DNA of 64,000 bases from Lysobacter enzymogenes (GCF_017355525.1 NZ_CP067395.1:3627001-3691000); one strand, 5' to 3'; shown: positions 35,295 to 44,847, counted from the stretch's first letter. Made by a program: numbers and translations. The notes: generated from the sequence alone by a model not told the origin.

Positions 35295-35791
35295 AGAGGA
35301 CCGAATCGGAACCTCGGCCGCTTCAGCCATTTTTCGGTATCACGAAGCGGTTAGCGCCCCGGGGACAGTATTACGCTAATCCGCCTATTAGAAAGCCCAT
35401 TCCCATGCTGGATTTACAAGGAAGCTTCTGCGCCGGGGAATAGATGGGAATTTGAGCTTCCACATATATGGCACTTATTGACGTGCCATAACGCAGTGAT
35501 AAATCGCCCATATCGAAGTTGGAGAATTTGAGCGCACCGCTGCTTGCGCTCAACGCGTCGCAGTTCCCGCCAGACGACTGAGCCATGATCGCCTAGGCCA
35601 CGGGGAATGCCGACTGTCTGATCAAGCCCCGTTGTTTCGACACAAAAAACGCTCGATCGGGAGCGTCACCGGAATAATCGCGGACGAGAGCGCAAAACAG
35701 CGATCGCTGGGCAGGATAAGCGCACGCGCCGCCGCCTCAGCCCCTCGCAAAATCGCTACTGGCTCGAACCCCTCACATGGAGAAAGTGAAA
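35295..35791. other. Low-GC gap with no convincing gene
   Basis: 497 bp of clearly lower GC than its surroundings between trmL and the metzincin pair. A 71-codon minus-strand reading frame (35371-35586) is listed separately with low confidence. The stretch AGCGCCCCGGGGACAGTATT near 35353 resembles sequences often seen near REP-associated transposase remnants, but no transposase residue can be found. Confidence 0.6.
35371..35586 (-). CDS. Possible small protein (71 aa), doubtful
   Basis: A 71-codon frame with an ATG but no clear ribosome binding site. The product is mixed in composition, with no signal peptide, motif or homology I can recognise. It could be a remnant of acquired DNA. Listed only because it lies in a low-GC patch where such a long frame is somewhat less likely by chance. 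Confidence 0.2.
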   Translation of the reverse strand: MAQSSGGNCDALSASSGALKFSNFDMGDLSLRYGTSISAIYVEAQIPIYSPAQKLPCKSSMGMGFLIGGLA

Positions 35792-36619
35792 ATGTTGCGG
35801 ATCCTGATCTTGATCGGAGCCCTGGGCGGATTGGGTGCTTCCGTTCCGTCGCACGCCGCGCTCAAGGACGCTATAGCCGAACGCGGGCGCCAAGAAGTCC
35901 ACAAAAACCAGCAAGAGCGCCTGCAAGCGCTTACGCAACGCGGTCGGATTGGCAGCTTCCAACAGTTGCTCGGAACGGGCCGCATGCAGGTCGCCTCGTC
36001 CACCGGCGCATCCGAGGCCGCTTCGCGCGATGCAGCCATCGACTTGGCTGCCCTTGGCTTCACCGCGGCGGACGTCAAAGCCTATCGCGCGCGCCAAATC
36101 GATCTATTCGATGTGGCGCACCGGTTTTTCGAAGGCATCACGTCGCCGACAGAACAGATGCTGATGGCCGACACCATTGTGATAGGCACGGCGGGGCAGA
36201 TGCGGGGCGCGCGCGACCGCATCGACGGATTCCTGACGGAAGTCCCGTTCAGCGTCGCGAAATCACTGAAGGGCTCGCGCACTGCCGGCGACATCGTTCA
36301 CATCCCCATGAATTCCGGCCCGCTTCCGGATGGCAACTATCAGCGGGATTTTTCCGAAGTCCAGTTCGCCTATGGAAAAAAGTACCTGCTCGTTCTGTCA
36401 AAGAACTGGTACGAGCAATTCGTCGCCATAAAGAAGAAGCGAGCCGAGAGCAGCTTTACCGCACTGCCCTACGTCGTGTACGAAATCGCCGAGAACAACG
36501 CGTTGCGCCGCGTCTCCCGCACGCTCAAAGCCGGACCCGAACCCGAAAACGTCGAATCCGTAGAAGCCGAACTAAGGCGCCTCGCCGTAAGCAGCAGCCA
36601 AACGGGAGGGGTCCGATGA
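35792..36619 (+). CDS. Secreted protein paired with metzincin, possible NTR/TIMP-like fold
   Basis: 275 residues from ATG 35792, which has GGAG 9 bases upstream; an in-frame ATG at 35777 lies on top of that site and is less likely. The signal peptide is MLRILILIGALGGLGASVPS, followed by HAA. Residues about 125-210 (ADTIVIGTAG, FSVAKSLKGS, DIVHIPMNSG, GKKYLLVLSKNW) follow a pattern seen in netrin-like OB-fold domains, as in tissue inhibitors of metalloproteinases. That is a pattern resemblance only. The stop overlaps the start of the metzincin gene (ATGA), so the two proteins are made together; an inhibitor, chaperone or pro-factor role is plausible. Codon use is less GC-rich than its neighbours. 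Confidence 0.7.
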   Translation: MLRILILIGALGGLGASVPSHAALKDAIAERGRQEVHKNQQERLQALTQRGRIGSFQQLLGTGRMQVASSTGASEAASRDAAIDLAALGFTAADVKAYRARQIDLFDVAHRFFEGITSPTEQMLMADTIVIGTAGQMRGARDRIDGFLTEVPFSVAKSLKGSRTAGDIVHIPMNSGPLPDGNYQRDFSEVQFAYGKKYLLVLSKNWYEQFVAIKKKRAESSFTALPYVVYEIAENNALRRVSRTLKAGPEPENVESVEAELRRLAVSSSQTGGVR

Positions 36620-37620
36620 GATTTCGCGCCACGCGCACTGCGCTAGCAATCGGGGCGATAGTCTGGGCTGGAATCGGCCATGCCAGCCCACCGAACTTTC
36701 TCGTAAAATGGCAGATCGATTCCGCTATCGTCGGAATCCACAGTTCCATACCGCCGACCTGCGTCCAGCCCACGGCGAATGCAGTCGCCACATGGAACAG
36801 CGTTGGGGCAAATTTCCTTCTTTTCCCGGACTTCATCGTCTCTCAACCGCGAGTGGCCGAGCAGAGGCCGGATTACGACTACAAGAACGTCACCATCGAA
36901 GACGGCGTGCCGTCGAATCCGCTTGCGCTTATGGCGGCTAGAGTGACGATGAACACCTCTACAAAAGTCTTGCAGAACGCGGACATCGTCGTAGACAAGC
37001 GCCGGCTATGGAACAACGATCCGACCCAAATCCAGCTTAGTTGCTCGACCGCGACGAATATCCCACCTGCCGAAGTTGACTGGGAATCCGCGATTCTTCA
37101 CGAACTTGGGCACGTGGTTGGAATCGACGACAGCCAGAGCGACATCAGCTGCTCGATGTATTTCGAATTGGGCCCAGGACAAAAGCAGCGCAGCCTGTGC
37201 GCGGACGAAAAACTGGTATACATCGATGCGTACAAGCCGTTCAAGATCACGAGCCTAGCGAACCTGGCCGGCCCGCAGGGCGTGAACATTCCTGCTCAGA
37301 TCTTCTTTGAAGGCATTCCCAAGTTCCCGGTCCAGAGAAAGACCAAGATCGTTGAATGCGCCAGCGACTGGTCGTGCTCCGATTACAACGGAAGCTACTC
37401 GACCTATACGTCCTCGCCGCTCACCTTCAATTTCAAGTGCACGAATTCCTCGCCACTGCCCACGGCGACGTTCAAATGGAGAACCACGCTGGTCGATGCC
37501 AATGGCGTGACGACCAACGCGGTCGACCATACGAGCACCTGCACCAGACCGGCCGGTACGACGCAGACAAGCACAGTCGATGTTTCGGGTGGTGTCGGTC
37601 GAGTAATAATCACCGACTGA
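36616..37620 (+). CDS. Secreted matrixin-like metzincin protease
   Basis: 334 residues. The N-terminal signal peptide is MRFRATRTALAIGAIVWAGI, cleaved near GHA-SPP. The zinc-binding motif HELGHVVGIDD (His162, His166, Asp172) has the HExxHxxGxxD form of metzincins that use Asp as third ligand, with a SMYF Met-turn about 18 residues later. After the catalytic domain (to about 205), residues 205-334 form a Cys-rich beta-type domain (CASDWSCSDY, KCTN, STCTRP) that may bind substrate. Its ATG overlaps the upstream stop (ATGA) with GGGAGGGG before it. Base composition is lower in GC than the genome, which suggests recent acquisition. Confidence 0.88.
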   Translation: MRFRATRTALAIGAIVWAGIGHASPPNFLVKWQIDSAIVGIHSSIPPTCVQPTANAVATWNSVGANFLLFPDFIVSQPRVAEQRPDYDYKNVTIEDGVPSNPLALMAARVTMNTSTKVLQNADIVVDKRRLWNNDPTQIQLSCSTATNIPPAEVDWESAILHELGHVVGIDDSQSDISCSMYFELGPGQKQRSLCADEKLVYIDAYKPFKITSLANLAGPQGVNIPAQIFFEGIPKFPVQRKTKIVECASDWSCSDYNGSYSTYTSSPLTFNFKCTNSSPLPTATFKWRTTLVDANGVTTNAVDHTSTCTRPAGTTQTSTVDVSGGVGRVIITD

Positions 37621-37702
37621 AGCCGCAACCAAGCGGGTTCGGCACAGTCAACTGGCGCTAAAAAACCTATCGGCGACAGCTTGCGAGCGCGAGGAAAAAA
37701 GC

Positions 37703-37733
37703 AAACCCCATCGTGAGCCGGGGCTTTCTTTTT
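37703..37733 (+). terminator. Possible terminator after the metzincin gene
   Basis: A short stem CCCC (37706-37709) with GGGG (37720-37723), extended by flanking A/T pairs, followed by CTTTCTTTTT. The stem is short; a moderate call, 83 bp after the stop codon. Confidence 0.4.
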
Positions 37734-37833
37734 CGCGGCGCACACTGGCGTGCCGAAAAGACACTGCGTTGTGACCTTGATCCGACATCGCCGTGAACGG
37801 CGACGCGCAAAAAAGATCGACAGCGGCGCGCTG

Positions 37834-39222
37834 TTACAACAACCGCTCCCGCTTCACCGCCAGATACTTCTCCACCAACGACGCCGCCAACTGCTCGCAA
37901 GCCACGTCCAGCACCATCACCCCCTGGCTGCGCAGCGCTTCGTGCGCCTGGGTGCGGTGTTCCAGGTATTGCGCGGTGGCGCCGGCGCGGATCGCGCCGG
38001 ACAGGTCGTCGACTTCGTCGTCCAGGGCCTGATCCAGCGAGCCTTCGCGCAAGCTCGCCACGCACACCAGATGGCGGCCGCGCAGCATGCGCACCGCGGC
38101 CAGCAGGTCGTCCATGTCTTCGTCGCGCAGGTTGGTCACCAGCATCACCAGCGCGCGCCGGCGCTGGCGCAGCGACAGTTCGGTCGCGGCGGCGAGGAAG
38201 TCGGTGGCGACCGGCTGCGGTTGCAACGCGTAGCTGGCGCGCAGCAGGTTGTCGATCGCGCCGACGCCGCGCTGCGGCGGCACCCAGCGGCTCTGGCCGC
38301 CGCTGGCGAGCAGGCCGACGCCGTCGCCCTGGCGCAGCGCCAGATACGACACCACCAGCGCCGCGTCGAGCACGTGGTCGAAGTGCGAGAGCTCGCCGTC
38401 GCGCGCCATCAGCCGGCGGCCGGTGTCGAGCATCAGCACCAGTTGCTGGTTGCGCTCGTCCTGGTATTCGCGCGAAATCAGCCGGCGCGCGCGCGCCGTG
38501 GCCTTCCAGTCGATCTGGCGCAGGCTGTCGCCGACGCGGTACTCGCGCATCTGGTGGAAGTCGGTGCCTTCGCCGCGGCGGCGCTTGACGTGCGCGCCGA
38601 CCAGGCGCGAGGCCTGTTCGGCGCTGAACATCGCGAACTTGGCCAGCGGCGCGAAATTGGGGAACACCCGCACGCGTTGCGGCGCGCCGGCCACGCGCGA
38701 CTGCCACCACAGGCCCCATGGCGAATGCAGGCGCAGCTGGGTGCCGTCGAACTGGAAATCGCCGCGGCTGTTGGCGCGCAGGTAGTAGTCGAAGCCGGCC
38801 GATTCGCCGGGCTTGAGGTCGAGCCGGCGCGGCAGGTCGCGCCAAGCCCAGCCGCCGGGATGCAGGTCGAACACGTCGACGCGCTGGCGCCGTTCGCCGT
38901 CGATTTCCAGGCTCACCGGCCGTTCCACGCCGATCGCCCAGGTGTCGTGCATGCGCCGCTGCACGCGCGGCGTCGGCGCGCGCCATACCCGCCAGCCGTC
39001 CAGCGCCAGCAGCGCCACCGCGGCCAGCACCGCCAGCTGCCACCACTGCGGGCTCAGCCAGCCCGCGCTCGCCGCCAGGCCCAGCGCCGCGCACGGCAGC
39101 GCCAGCCAGCCCAGCCGCAGCGACGGCCGCGGCCAGGCTTGGCGCGCCAGCGCGCGTTCGCGCGGCACCGCGGATGCGGCGCCGGCGACGGCGGGCAACG
39201 GCGGCGGCGCCGTCGGACTCAT
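37834..39222 (-). CDS. DUF58-domain protein of the MoxR operon
   Basis: 462 residues. N-terminal membrane segments (about 35-70) precede a DUF58 domain with the signature RVGDSLRQIDWKATARARRL near residues 225-245, then a vWA-like region (LVLMLDTGR). DUF58 proteins occur with MoxR ATPases and are thought to act in membrane-linked assembly or chaperone complexes. The start ATG overlaps the MoxR stop by 4 bp (ATGA), and it is the last gene of the seven-gene operon. Confidence 0.92.
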   Translation of the reverse strand: MSPTAPPPLPAVAGAASAVPRERALARQAWPRPSLRLGWLALPCAALGLAASAGWLSPQWWQLAVLAAVALLALDGWRVWRAPTPRVQRRMHDTWAIGVERPVSLEIDGERRQRVDVFDLHPGGWAWRDLPRRLDLKPGESAGFDYYLRANSRGDFQFDGTQLRLHSPWGLWWQSRVAGAPQRVRVFPNFAPLAKFAMFSAEQASRLVGAHVKRRRGEGTDFHQMREYRVGDSLRQIDWKATARARRLISREYQDERNQQLVLMLDTGRRLMARDGELSHFDHVLDAALVVSYLALRQGDGVGLLASGGQSRWVPPQRGVGAIDNLLRASYALQPQPVATDFLAAATELSLRQRRRALVMLVTNLRDEDMDDLLAAVRMLRGRHLVCVASLREGSLDQALDDEVDDLSGAIRAGATAQYLEHRTQAHEALRSQGVMVLDVACEQLAASLVEKYLAVKRERLL

Positions 39223-40208
39223 TGCCGCGGCGCTTCCACCGTGGCCAGCAGCGCGTGCAGCACGTCGTCGGGCGACTGGCCTTCGATCTGCAGCTCCGGC
39301 GCCAGCGCGATGCGGTGGCGCAGCACCGGCTTGGCGATTTCGCGCACATCGTCGGGGGTCACGAAATCGCGCCCGGACAGCACCGCCTGCGCGCGCGCGG
39401 CGCGCACCAGGCCGAGGCTGCCGCGCGGGCCGGCGCCGAGCGCGATGCCGGCCCAGTCGCGGGTCTTGGCGACGATGCGCACGACGTAGTCGATCACCGC
39501 CTCGTCGACCCGCACCAGCGCGGTGCCCTGCTGCATCGCCACGATTTCCTCGGGGCCGAGCACGCGCTGCACCTGCGACAGGTCGAAGTCCGACGCGCTG
39601 CGGCCGAGGCTGACCGCGCTGACCATGCGCTTCTCGTCGGCCAGGGTCGGGTAGTCGATCATGATCTTCAGCAGGAACCGGTCCAGCTGCGCTTCCGGCA
39701 GCGGATAGGTGCCTTCCTGTTCGACCGGGTTCTGGGTCGCCAGGGTCAGGAACGGCGGCGGCAGTTCGAAGCTGTGGCCTTCGATGGTGACCTGCAGTTC
39801 CTGCATCGCCTCCAGCAGCGCCGACTGGGTCTTGGCCGGGGCGCGGTTGATTTCGTCGGCCAGCAGCAGATTGGTGAACACCGGGCCGCGGCGGATGTTG
39901 AAGCTCTCGGTCTTGGGGTCGTACACCGCGTGGCCGCTGATGTCGCTGGGCATCAGGTCGGGGGTGAACTGGACGCGCGCGTAACCGCAGTCCAGCGCCT
40001 TCGACAGCGCGCGCACCACCAGGGTCTTGCCGAGGCCGGGCACGCCTTCGAGTAGCGCATGGCCGCCGGCGAGCAGCGCGATCAGGATCTGGTCGAGCAC
40101 TTCGGCCTGGCCGATGAAGGCCTTGCCGACCTCATCGCGCACGGCGGCGGCGCGTTCGGCGAGCGCGGCGCCGGTGATCGGGACGAGCGGAGCGGCATCG
40201 AGGCTCAT
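39219..40208 (-). CDS. MoxR-family AAA ATPase
   Basis: 329 residues. AAA core with Walker A GVPGLGKT at residues 55-62, Walker B LLLADEINRAPAKTQSALLE, sensor region TQNPVEQEGTYPLPEAQLDRF, and a C-terminal lid. MoxR ATPases remodel or load partner proteins such as vWA/DUF58 proteins. The gene lies between the DUF4350 and DUF58 genes and overlaps both by 4 bp, so translation is coupled throughout. Confidence 0.95.
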   Translation of the reverse strand: MSLDAAPLVPITGAALAERAAAVRDEVGKAFIGQAEVLDQILIALLAGGHALLEGVPGLGKTLVVRALSKALDCGYARVQFTPDLMPSDISGHAVYDPKTESFNIRRGPVFTNLLLADEINRAPAKTQSALLEAMQELQVTIEGHSFELPPPFLTLATQNPVEQEGTYPLPEAQLDRFLLKIMIDYPTLADEKRMVSAVSLGRSASDFDLSQVQRVLGPEEIVAMQQGTALVRVDEAVIDYVVRIVAKTRDWAGIALGAGPRGSLGLVRAARAQAVLSGRDFVTPDDVREIAKPVLRHRIALAPELQIEGQSPDDVLHALLATVEAPRQ

Positions 40209-41422
40209 AGACGGTTTCTCATGCGGATCAAAGTGGCGATGCGGGTGCGGAAGGCGGCGTGGTCGCGCGCCAGCGGAGGGGCGAGGGCGTCGCGGATCTG
40301 CGCCGGCCCGAGCCCGGGTTCGTTCTTGTAGCGCTGCGCCAGCAGCTCGACCTGGGGCTCGCCTTCGATCGAGGCGGCGTACGGGTCGCGCCGGCGCAGC
40401 CGCAGCAGGAACGCGGCGCGCACCGAGGCGTACAGGCTGGGGCCGTAGCCGTAGCGGTAGATGTGTTCGCCGCTGGCGACCACGTGTTCGAGCAGCGAGC
40501 GCCGCTCCATCGCCGGCGCCGGCCGCAACGGGCCGAAGCGCTGCATGCGCTGCCACAGCCACGCCAGCAGCCACAACAGCAGCGGCAGCCACGCCATCCA
40601 GCTGTTGACGATCAAGGTATGCCACAGCGACGGGACTTCGGCCGCGTAGATCAGGTGCACGGTGCCGGCCTCGTAGTTCGGCGCCAGCACCTGGCGCGCG
40701 AACGCGGCGTTGGAGGCCTGCGCGATCTCGTCGCCGCCCAGGCGCGGGCCGCCGAACAGCGGCACGCCCGAACCGCCGCGGTTGGACAGGAAATCCAGGT
40801 CCGCCAGCACGTCGACCTTGCCGTCGCCGTAGGGCAGACGCGCGTACACGTAAGCCGTGTCCTCGTCGCCCCAGGCCGCTTCGGGTTCGGTTTCGGCGTT
40901 GTAGAAATAGAACCGGCGCGAGCCGCAGAACATCGACTGCGCCTGGCGCCCGCGTTCGAACAACTGCGCGCAGCCGTTGCGCTCGGCCTGCTCGCTGCCG
41001 TCGGACGCGTCGAGCAAGGTCACGCCGACGTCGTCGAGCACCGGCACCCGCGCTTCGCCGACGCGTTCGCGCCACGGCGGCGTGCGCACGACCAGGTGGC
41101 CGCCGCGCGCGACCCATTCCAGCAAGGCCTTGGCGTCGCCGGCGGCGAGGGTGCGCGGGTCGCGGTAGATCACTACGGTGTCGCGCTTGCCCAGCGTATG
41201 GGTCGACAGCAGCAGGCGCTGGCGCGCGTCGACCTTGACCCCGTCCTTGAGCAGAGCCAGCTTGAGCACGTACAGCGGATTGCTCGCCGCCTCGCCGGTG
41301 CGCGGCATGTCGACCATTTCCTCGCTGCGCACGAAATCCTGGCGCCACAGCGAATAGCCGGCGAAGCCGAGCAAGCCCAGCACCAGCACGACCAGGATCG
41401 CGTACACGGCCTGGCGGTTCAT
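40205..41422 (-). CDS. DUF4350 membrane protein
   Basis: 405 residues from ATG 41422, which overlaps the preceding stop (ATGA). One N-terminal membrane segment (about 5-25) and one near residue 280 (MAWLPLLLWLLAWLW) frame a periplasmic GATase-like/DUF4350 domain (LLEWVARGGHLVVRTPP, VLDDVGVTLL). A cytoplasmic helical tail follows. DUF4350 proteins accompany MoxR/DUF58 genes in many proteobacteria; the molecular role is unknown. Confidence 0.88.
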   Translation of the reverse strand: MNRQAVYAILVVLVLGLLGFAGYSLWRQDFVRSEEMVDMPRTGEAASNPLYVLKLALLKDGVKVDARQRLLLSTHTLGKRDTVVIYRDPRTLAAGDAKALLEWVARGGHLVVRTPPWRERVGEARVPVLDDVGVTLLDASDGSEQAERNGCAQLFERGRQAQSMFCGSRRFYFYNAETEPEAAWGDEDTAYVYARLPYGDGKVDVLADLDFLSNRGGSGVPLFGGPRLGGDEIAQASNAAFARQVLAPNYEAGTVHLIYAAEVPSLWHTLIVNSWMAWLPLLLWLLAWLWQRMQRFGPLRPAPAMERRSLLEHVVASGEHIYRYGYGPSLYASVRAAFLLRLRRRDPYAASIEGEPQVELLAQRYKNEPGLGPAQIRDALAPPLARDHAAFRTRIATLIRMRNRL

Positions 41423-43137
41423 GCGGCCCACCCGAAGCGCCGGCTGAGCGTGCCGACCAGATCATCGAACTCCTCGGCCGCCGGCAGGGTTTGCGCGTAG
41501 GCCGCGTACTGCCACACCCGCACCGCGCGCGCGAACGCGTCGCGGTCCTCGGCCAACGGCAGCTGGCGCGAGGCGCGCAGGCATTGCGCCTCGGTCGCGC
41601 CGGGGACCAGGGTCACCTGCGCGCGCTGCGCCATCGATTCGACCGCGGCGCGGTACATCAGCGCCAGCGCGTCGCGGTGGCGGCCGCCGCGCCACAGCCG
41701 GCGGATCGCGGTCGCAATGTCGTCGGGCAGCGGTTCGGGTTCGGCCAGCGCCGCGCTGCGCACATCGCCGGGCGCCTGCACCGCGTCGCCGGCGCCGCTG
41801 CGGAACCAGCCCAGCCAGCGGCTCAGGCTGAACAGCAACAGGCCGACGATCAGCGCGACCACGCCCCACAGCACCACTTCCAGGCCGGTGGCCAGGCCGC
41901 TGCCGATGCCGTTGAAACCGCTGCGGTCGCGCCGTCTGGCGGGCTTGTCCGGCTCGGGTTCGTCGGCCTTGGCGCGCGGCTTCCACAGGCTTTGCTTCTG
42001 CTTCGGCGCGACGGTCGGGTCTTTCATCGACTGATCGACCGCGCGCCGCAGCGCCGCGTCGTCGCTGCGCGCGGCGCCGTATAGCGCGTCCAGGGTCGAG
42101 GTCTGGGCGCCGGGCTTTTTTTCGTCGTCGCGGATCGGAACGCTGGGGTAGGACGACTCGGCGTCTTCGTCCTCGGAGGATTCGTCGCCGCCGCCTTGCT
42201 CGCTTAGTTCGTCCGCGTCGACCTGCGCGTCGTCGGCGGCCGGCTCGGCCGCGGGCGCGGCGGCATCGCCGCCTTCGAACTGCGCGGCGCGGTCGCCGCC
42301 GGCGTCCTGCGCCTGCGCCGGCGCCAGCCACGCGCCCAGCCCCAGGCCGAGGCACAGCGCCAGCAGCGACGGCGCCGCGGCCGCGCTCAGGCGCGCGCGC
42401 AGGCGGCGGAACACGATCTCGATGTCCCAGCCTTCGATCTCGGTGCGGCGATTGAGATACAAGCCGAAACCGGCGCCGACGTAGAACGGCTCGATCACGC
42501 TCATCGCGATCCACTGCAGCACGTTCAACAGCGCGATCATCCAGCCCGGCTGTTCGACGAACGCTTCCCACAGCGACTTGAGCGTGTCGGGCAGGTAGTC
42601 GAACGGGATGAACATCGCCCCGGCGAACACCAGCCCGAGCATCAGCACGAGTTCGAAGTTCAGGCAGATCAGGGTCAGCAGCGCGCTCACGCCGTACACC
42701 GGCGCGCCGAGCGCGGCGCGGCGCTGGCGCGCTTCGCCGCCGTCGCCGCCTTCGAGCAGGTCGACCGGCAGGTACAGCGGACGCGCCGGGCCGAGCCGGC
42801 GCCAGGTCAGGTACGGCAACCACCAGCGCCCGCCCCAGCGCAGCGCGGCGCGCGCGGTCTGGCGCGGGGTCGGGGTTTCGCCGAACACCGCGCGCGAGAT
42901 CACGAACAGCGGAATGCGGTCGAGCCAGGGCTTGAGCCACCACATCAGCAGGCCCGACAGCCACAGCAGGTCGAACACCCAGCCGATCGCGTTGAGCGCG
43001 ATCAGCAGCGGCAGGGTCACCAGCAGCCAGGGTTTCCAGATCGCGCCGGCGTTGCGGCGGACCAGGGCCATGCCGAGTTCGCAGGCTTCCCAGGCGGTGC
43101 GCGGACGCAGGGCGACGGTGAGCGCTTCGAGCTTCAT
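41419..43137 (-). CDS. DUF4129-containing membrane protein of the MoxR operon
   Basis: 572 residues. N-terminal half with four or five membrane segments (residues about 35-270), then a long acidic, low-complexity linker (ESSEDEDAESS region), a further membrane segment near 440, and a C-terminal DUF4129-type helical domain (AIRRLWRGGRHRDALALMYR, QYAAYAQTLPAAEEFDDL). The start is ATG 43137, overlapping the SpoIIM-like stop by 4 bp. It probably anchors the complex in the inner membrane. Confidence 0.85.
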   Translation of the reverse strand: MKLEALTVALRPRTAWEACELGMALVRRNAGAIWKPWLLVTLPLLIALNAIGWVFDLLWLSGLLMWWLKPWLDRIPLFVISRAVFGETPTPRQTARAALRWGGRWWLPYLTWRRLGPARPLYLPVDLLEGGDGGEARQRRAALGAPVYGVSALLTLICLNFELVLMLGLVFAGAMFIPFDYLPDTLKSLWEAFVEQPGWMIALLNVLQWIAMSVIEPFYVGAGFGLYLNRRTEIEGWDIEIVFRRLRARLSAAAAPSLLALCLGLGLGAWLAPAQAQDAGGDRAAQFEGGDAAAPAAEPAADDAQVDADELSEQGGGDESSEDEDAESSYPSVPIRDDEKKPGAQTSTLDALYGAARSDDAALRRAVDQSMKDPTVAPKQKQSLWKPRAKADEPEPDKPARRRDRSGFNGIGSGLATGLEVVLWGVVALIVGLLLFSLSRWLGWFRSGAGDAVQAPGDVRSAALAEPEPLPDDIATAIRRLWRGGRHRDALALMYRAAVESMAQRAQVTLVPGATEAQCLRASRQLPLAEDRDAFARAVRVWQYAAYAQTLPAAEEFDDLVGTLSRRFGWAA

Positions 43138-44147
43138 GCGGCGTCTTCGTCGTCCTGGTACGCCGCGTTGCGGCCGCCGCGCAGCAGCCACAGCGCGGTC
43201 AGCGACCACAGCAGCGCGCCGACGGCGTACTTGATCGAGGCCGGCATCCAGCCGATCGACGACCAGAACGCTTCGACGAACGCGGCGAACACCAGCATCG
43301 CGAACACGCCGATGCAGATCTTGGCGCCGCGGCGGCCGCCGTGGATCAGCGAATCCACGCGCCGGCGCTGGCCCGGCGCGATCAGGCTCAGGCCCATGCG
43401 CAGGCCGGCGCCGCCGGCGATGACGATCGCGGTGAGCTCCGGCGCCGAATGCCCGGCGACGAAGCGCCAGAACGGATCGCCGTGGCCGACCGCCTGCAGA
43501 TGCCCGGCGACGCCGCCGATCATGATGCCGTTGAAGATCAGCACGAACACCGTGCCGACCCCGGCCACCAGGCCGGTGGCGAAGGTCTGGAAGCCGATGC
43601 CGACGTTGTTGCCGATGTAGTGGGCGAACATCTCCAGGTCGTCTTCCTGGGTGCGGCCGAGGTCGCGCTTGCCGCTGGGGTCGTACATTTCCTCGAACTG
43701 GGCCAGCATCTGCGGCGGGAACAGGCCCGAGGCCAGGTCCGGCTTGACCTGGATGGCGACGAAGATCGTCACCAGCGGAATCACGAACAGCAGCGCTGCG
43801 GCCAGCATGCAGCGCCATTCGGCGCGGACCAGGCGCGGGAAGCCGGCGAGCAGGAATTCGACCGCGCGGCGCGGATGCGCCGGCTTGGTCCGGTACAGCA
43901 TGCTGTGGCCGCGCTGCATCAGCTGTTGCAGGCGGTCGGTGACCACCGCGCTGTAGCCGCGCCGGCGCGCCAGCGCCAGTTGCTGGCACAGGCGACGGTG
44001 GCGCGCGGGCAGTTCGTCGTCGCGGATGCCGCGCCATTCGCGCCGGGTCGAACGCGCGTTGCGCGCGCTGTCGCCGCGGCGCTCCAGCCACTGTTCGAAC
44101 TCGCGCCATTCGGCCTGATGCCGTTCGACGAAGCGTTCCTGCTTCAT
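43134..44147 (-). CDS. Stage II sporulation protein M-like (SpoIIM/DUF95) membrane protein
   Basis: 337 residues. Cytoplasmic N-terminal helical part (1-105), then about six membrane segments with the DUF95 pattern NNVGIGFQTFATGLVAGVGT and LIFNGIMIGGVAGHL followed by HSAPELTAIVIAGGAGL. This organism does not sporulate; in proteobacteria the family is a standard member of MoxR/DUF58/RDD operons. Overlaps the next gene by 4 bp. Confidence 0.92.
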   Translation of the reverse strand: MKQERFVERHQAEWREFEQWLERRGDSARNARSTRREWRGIRDDELPARHRRLCQQLALARRRGYSAVVTDRLQQLMQRGHSMLYRTKPAHPRRAVEFLLAGFPRLVRAEWRCMLAAALLFVIPLVTIFVAIQVKPDLASGLFPPQMLAQFEEMYDPSGKRDLGRTQEDDLEMFAHYIGNNVGIGFQTFATGLVAGVGTVFVLIFNGIMIGGVAGHLQAVGHGDPFWRFVAGHSAPELTAIVIAGGAGLRMGLSLIAPGQRRRVDSLIHGGRRGAKICIGVFAMLVFAAFVEAFWSSIGWMPASIKYAVGALLWSLTALWLLRGGRNAAYQDDEDAA

Positions 44148-44163
44148 GACCGTGCGCCCCGCT

Positions 44164-44847
44164 TCATCGCCGCCCCAGCAGCCAGTTGGCGATGCCGTAC
44201 AGGCGCGCCGCCGCGGCCTGGCCGCGCACGTGCACCAAGGGCTCGGCCAGATCGGCCAGTTCGGCCTGACGCGCCGCGGTCAGGCCGGGGCCGCGTTCGG
44301 CGAAGGCGACCACCGCGGCTTGTTCGTGCGGCAGCAGCAGTTGGTCGGGCGCCACCGCCGGCGCGACCGCGGCCTCGTGCAGCAGCGTCTGGCGCGGCGC
44401 GTGCACGACCAGGGTGCGCGCGACCATGTCGCCCAGGCGCCGGCCCCAGGGGTCGATCAGGCACGTGGTCAGGCCGACCGCATAGAACAGCGGCAGCGCG
44501 TCGACCACCCGCAACAGGTTGCGCGCGAACGCCGCCATCCAGCCGACCGGCGCGCCGTCGGCGGACACCACGCGCAGGCCCAGCGCCCATTTGCCGGGCG
44601 TGCGGCCCTGCATCAGCGCTTCGAACAGCACCGGATAGAACCAGGTCAGGCCGAAGCTGACCAGCATCAGCAGCGCGCCGCCGGCCTTGCCGAACGGAAT
44701 CGCCAGCAGCTGCACCAGGGCGACGTAGATCGCCGCGCGCGCGAGCAGGTCCACCAGATACGCCAGCGCGCGCGGCACCGGGCCGGCCGCGCGCAGGTGC
44801 AGGGCCACGCCTTCGGGCGTCACCACCTGGCGGTAGGTGTCGAGCAT
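44164..44847 (-). CDS. RDD-family membrane protein
   Basis: 227 residues from ATG 44847, which shares one base with the upstream stop. Three to four membrane segments and the RDD signature ALAYLVDLLARAAIYVAL, with TPGKWALGLRVVSADG and RNLLRVVDALP, followed by a soluble C-terminal tail. RDD proteins are transport-like membrane proteins that often accompany MoxR operons. 16 bp separate it from the SpoIIM-like gene. Confidence 0.9.
   Translation of the reverse strand: MLDTYRQVVTPEGVALHLRAAGPVPRALAYLVDLLARAAIYVALVQLLAIPFGKAGGALLMLVSFGLTWFYPVLFEALMQGRTPGKWALGLRVVSADGAPVGWMAAFARNLLRVVDALPLFYAVGLTTCLIDPWGRRLGDMVARTLVVHAPRQTLLHEAAVAPAVAPDQLLLPHEQAAVVAFAERGPGLTAARQAELADLAEPLVHVRGQAAAARLYGIANWLLGRR

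Noticed and set aside
35371..35586. Confident small gene in the low-GC gap
   Set aside because: No ribosome binding site, motif or homology; kept only as a low-confidence entry.
43134..44147. Evidence of sporulation from the SpoIIM-like gene
   Set aside because: In proteobacteria this family is a normal member of MoxR operons and no other sporulation gene is present.
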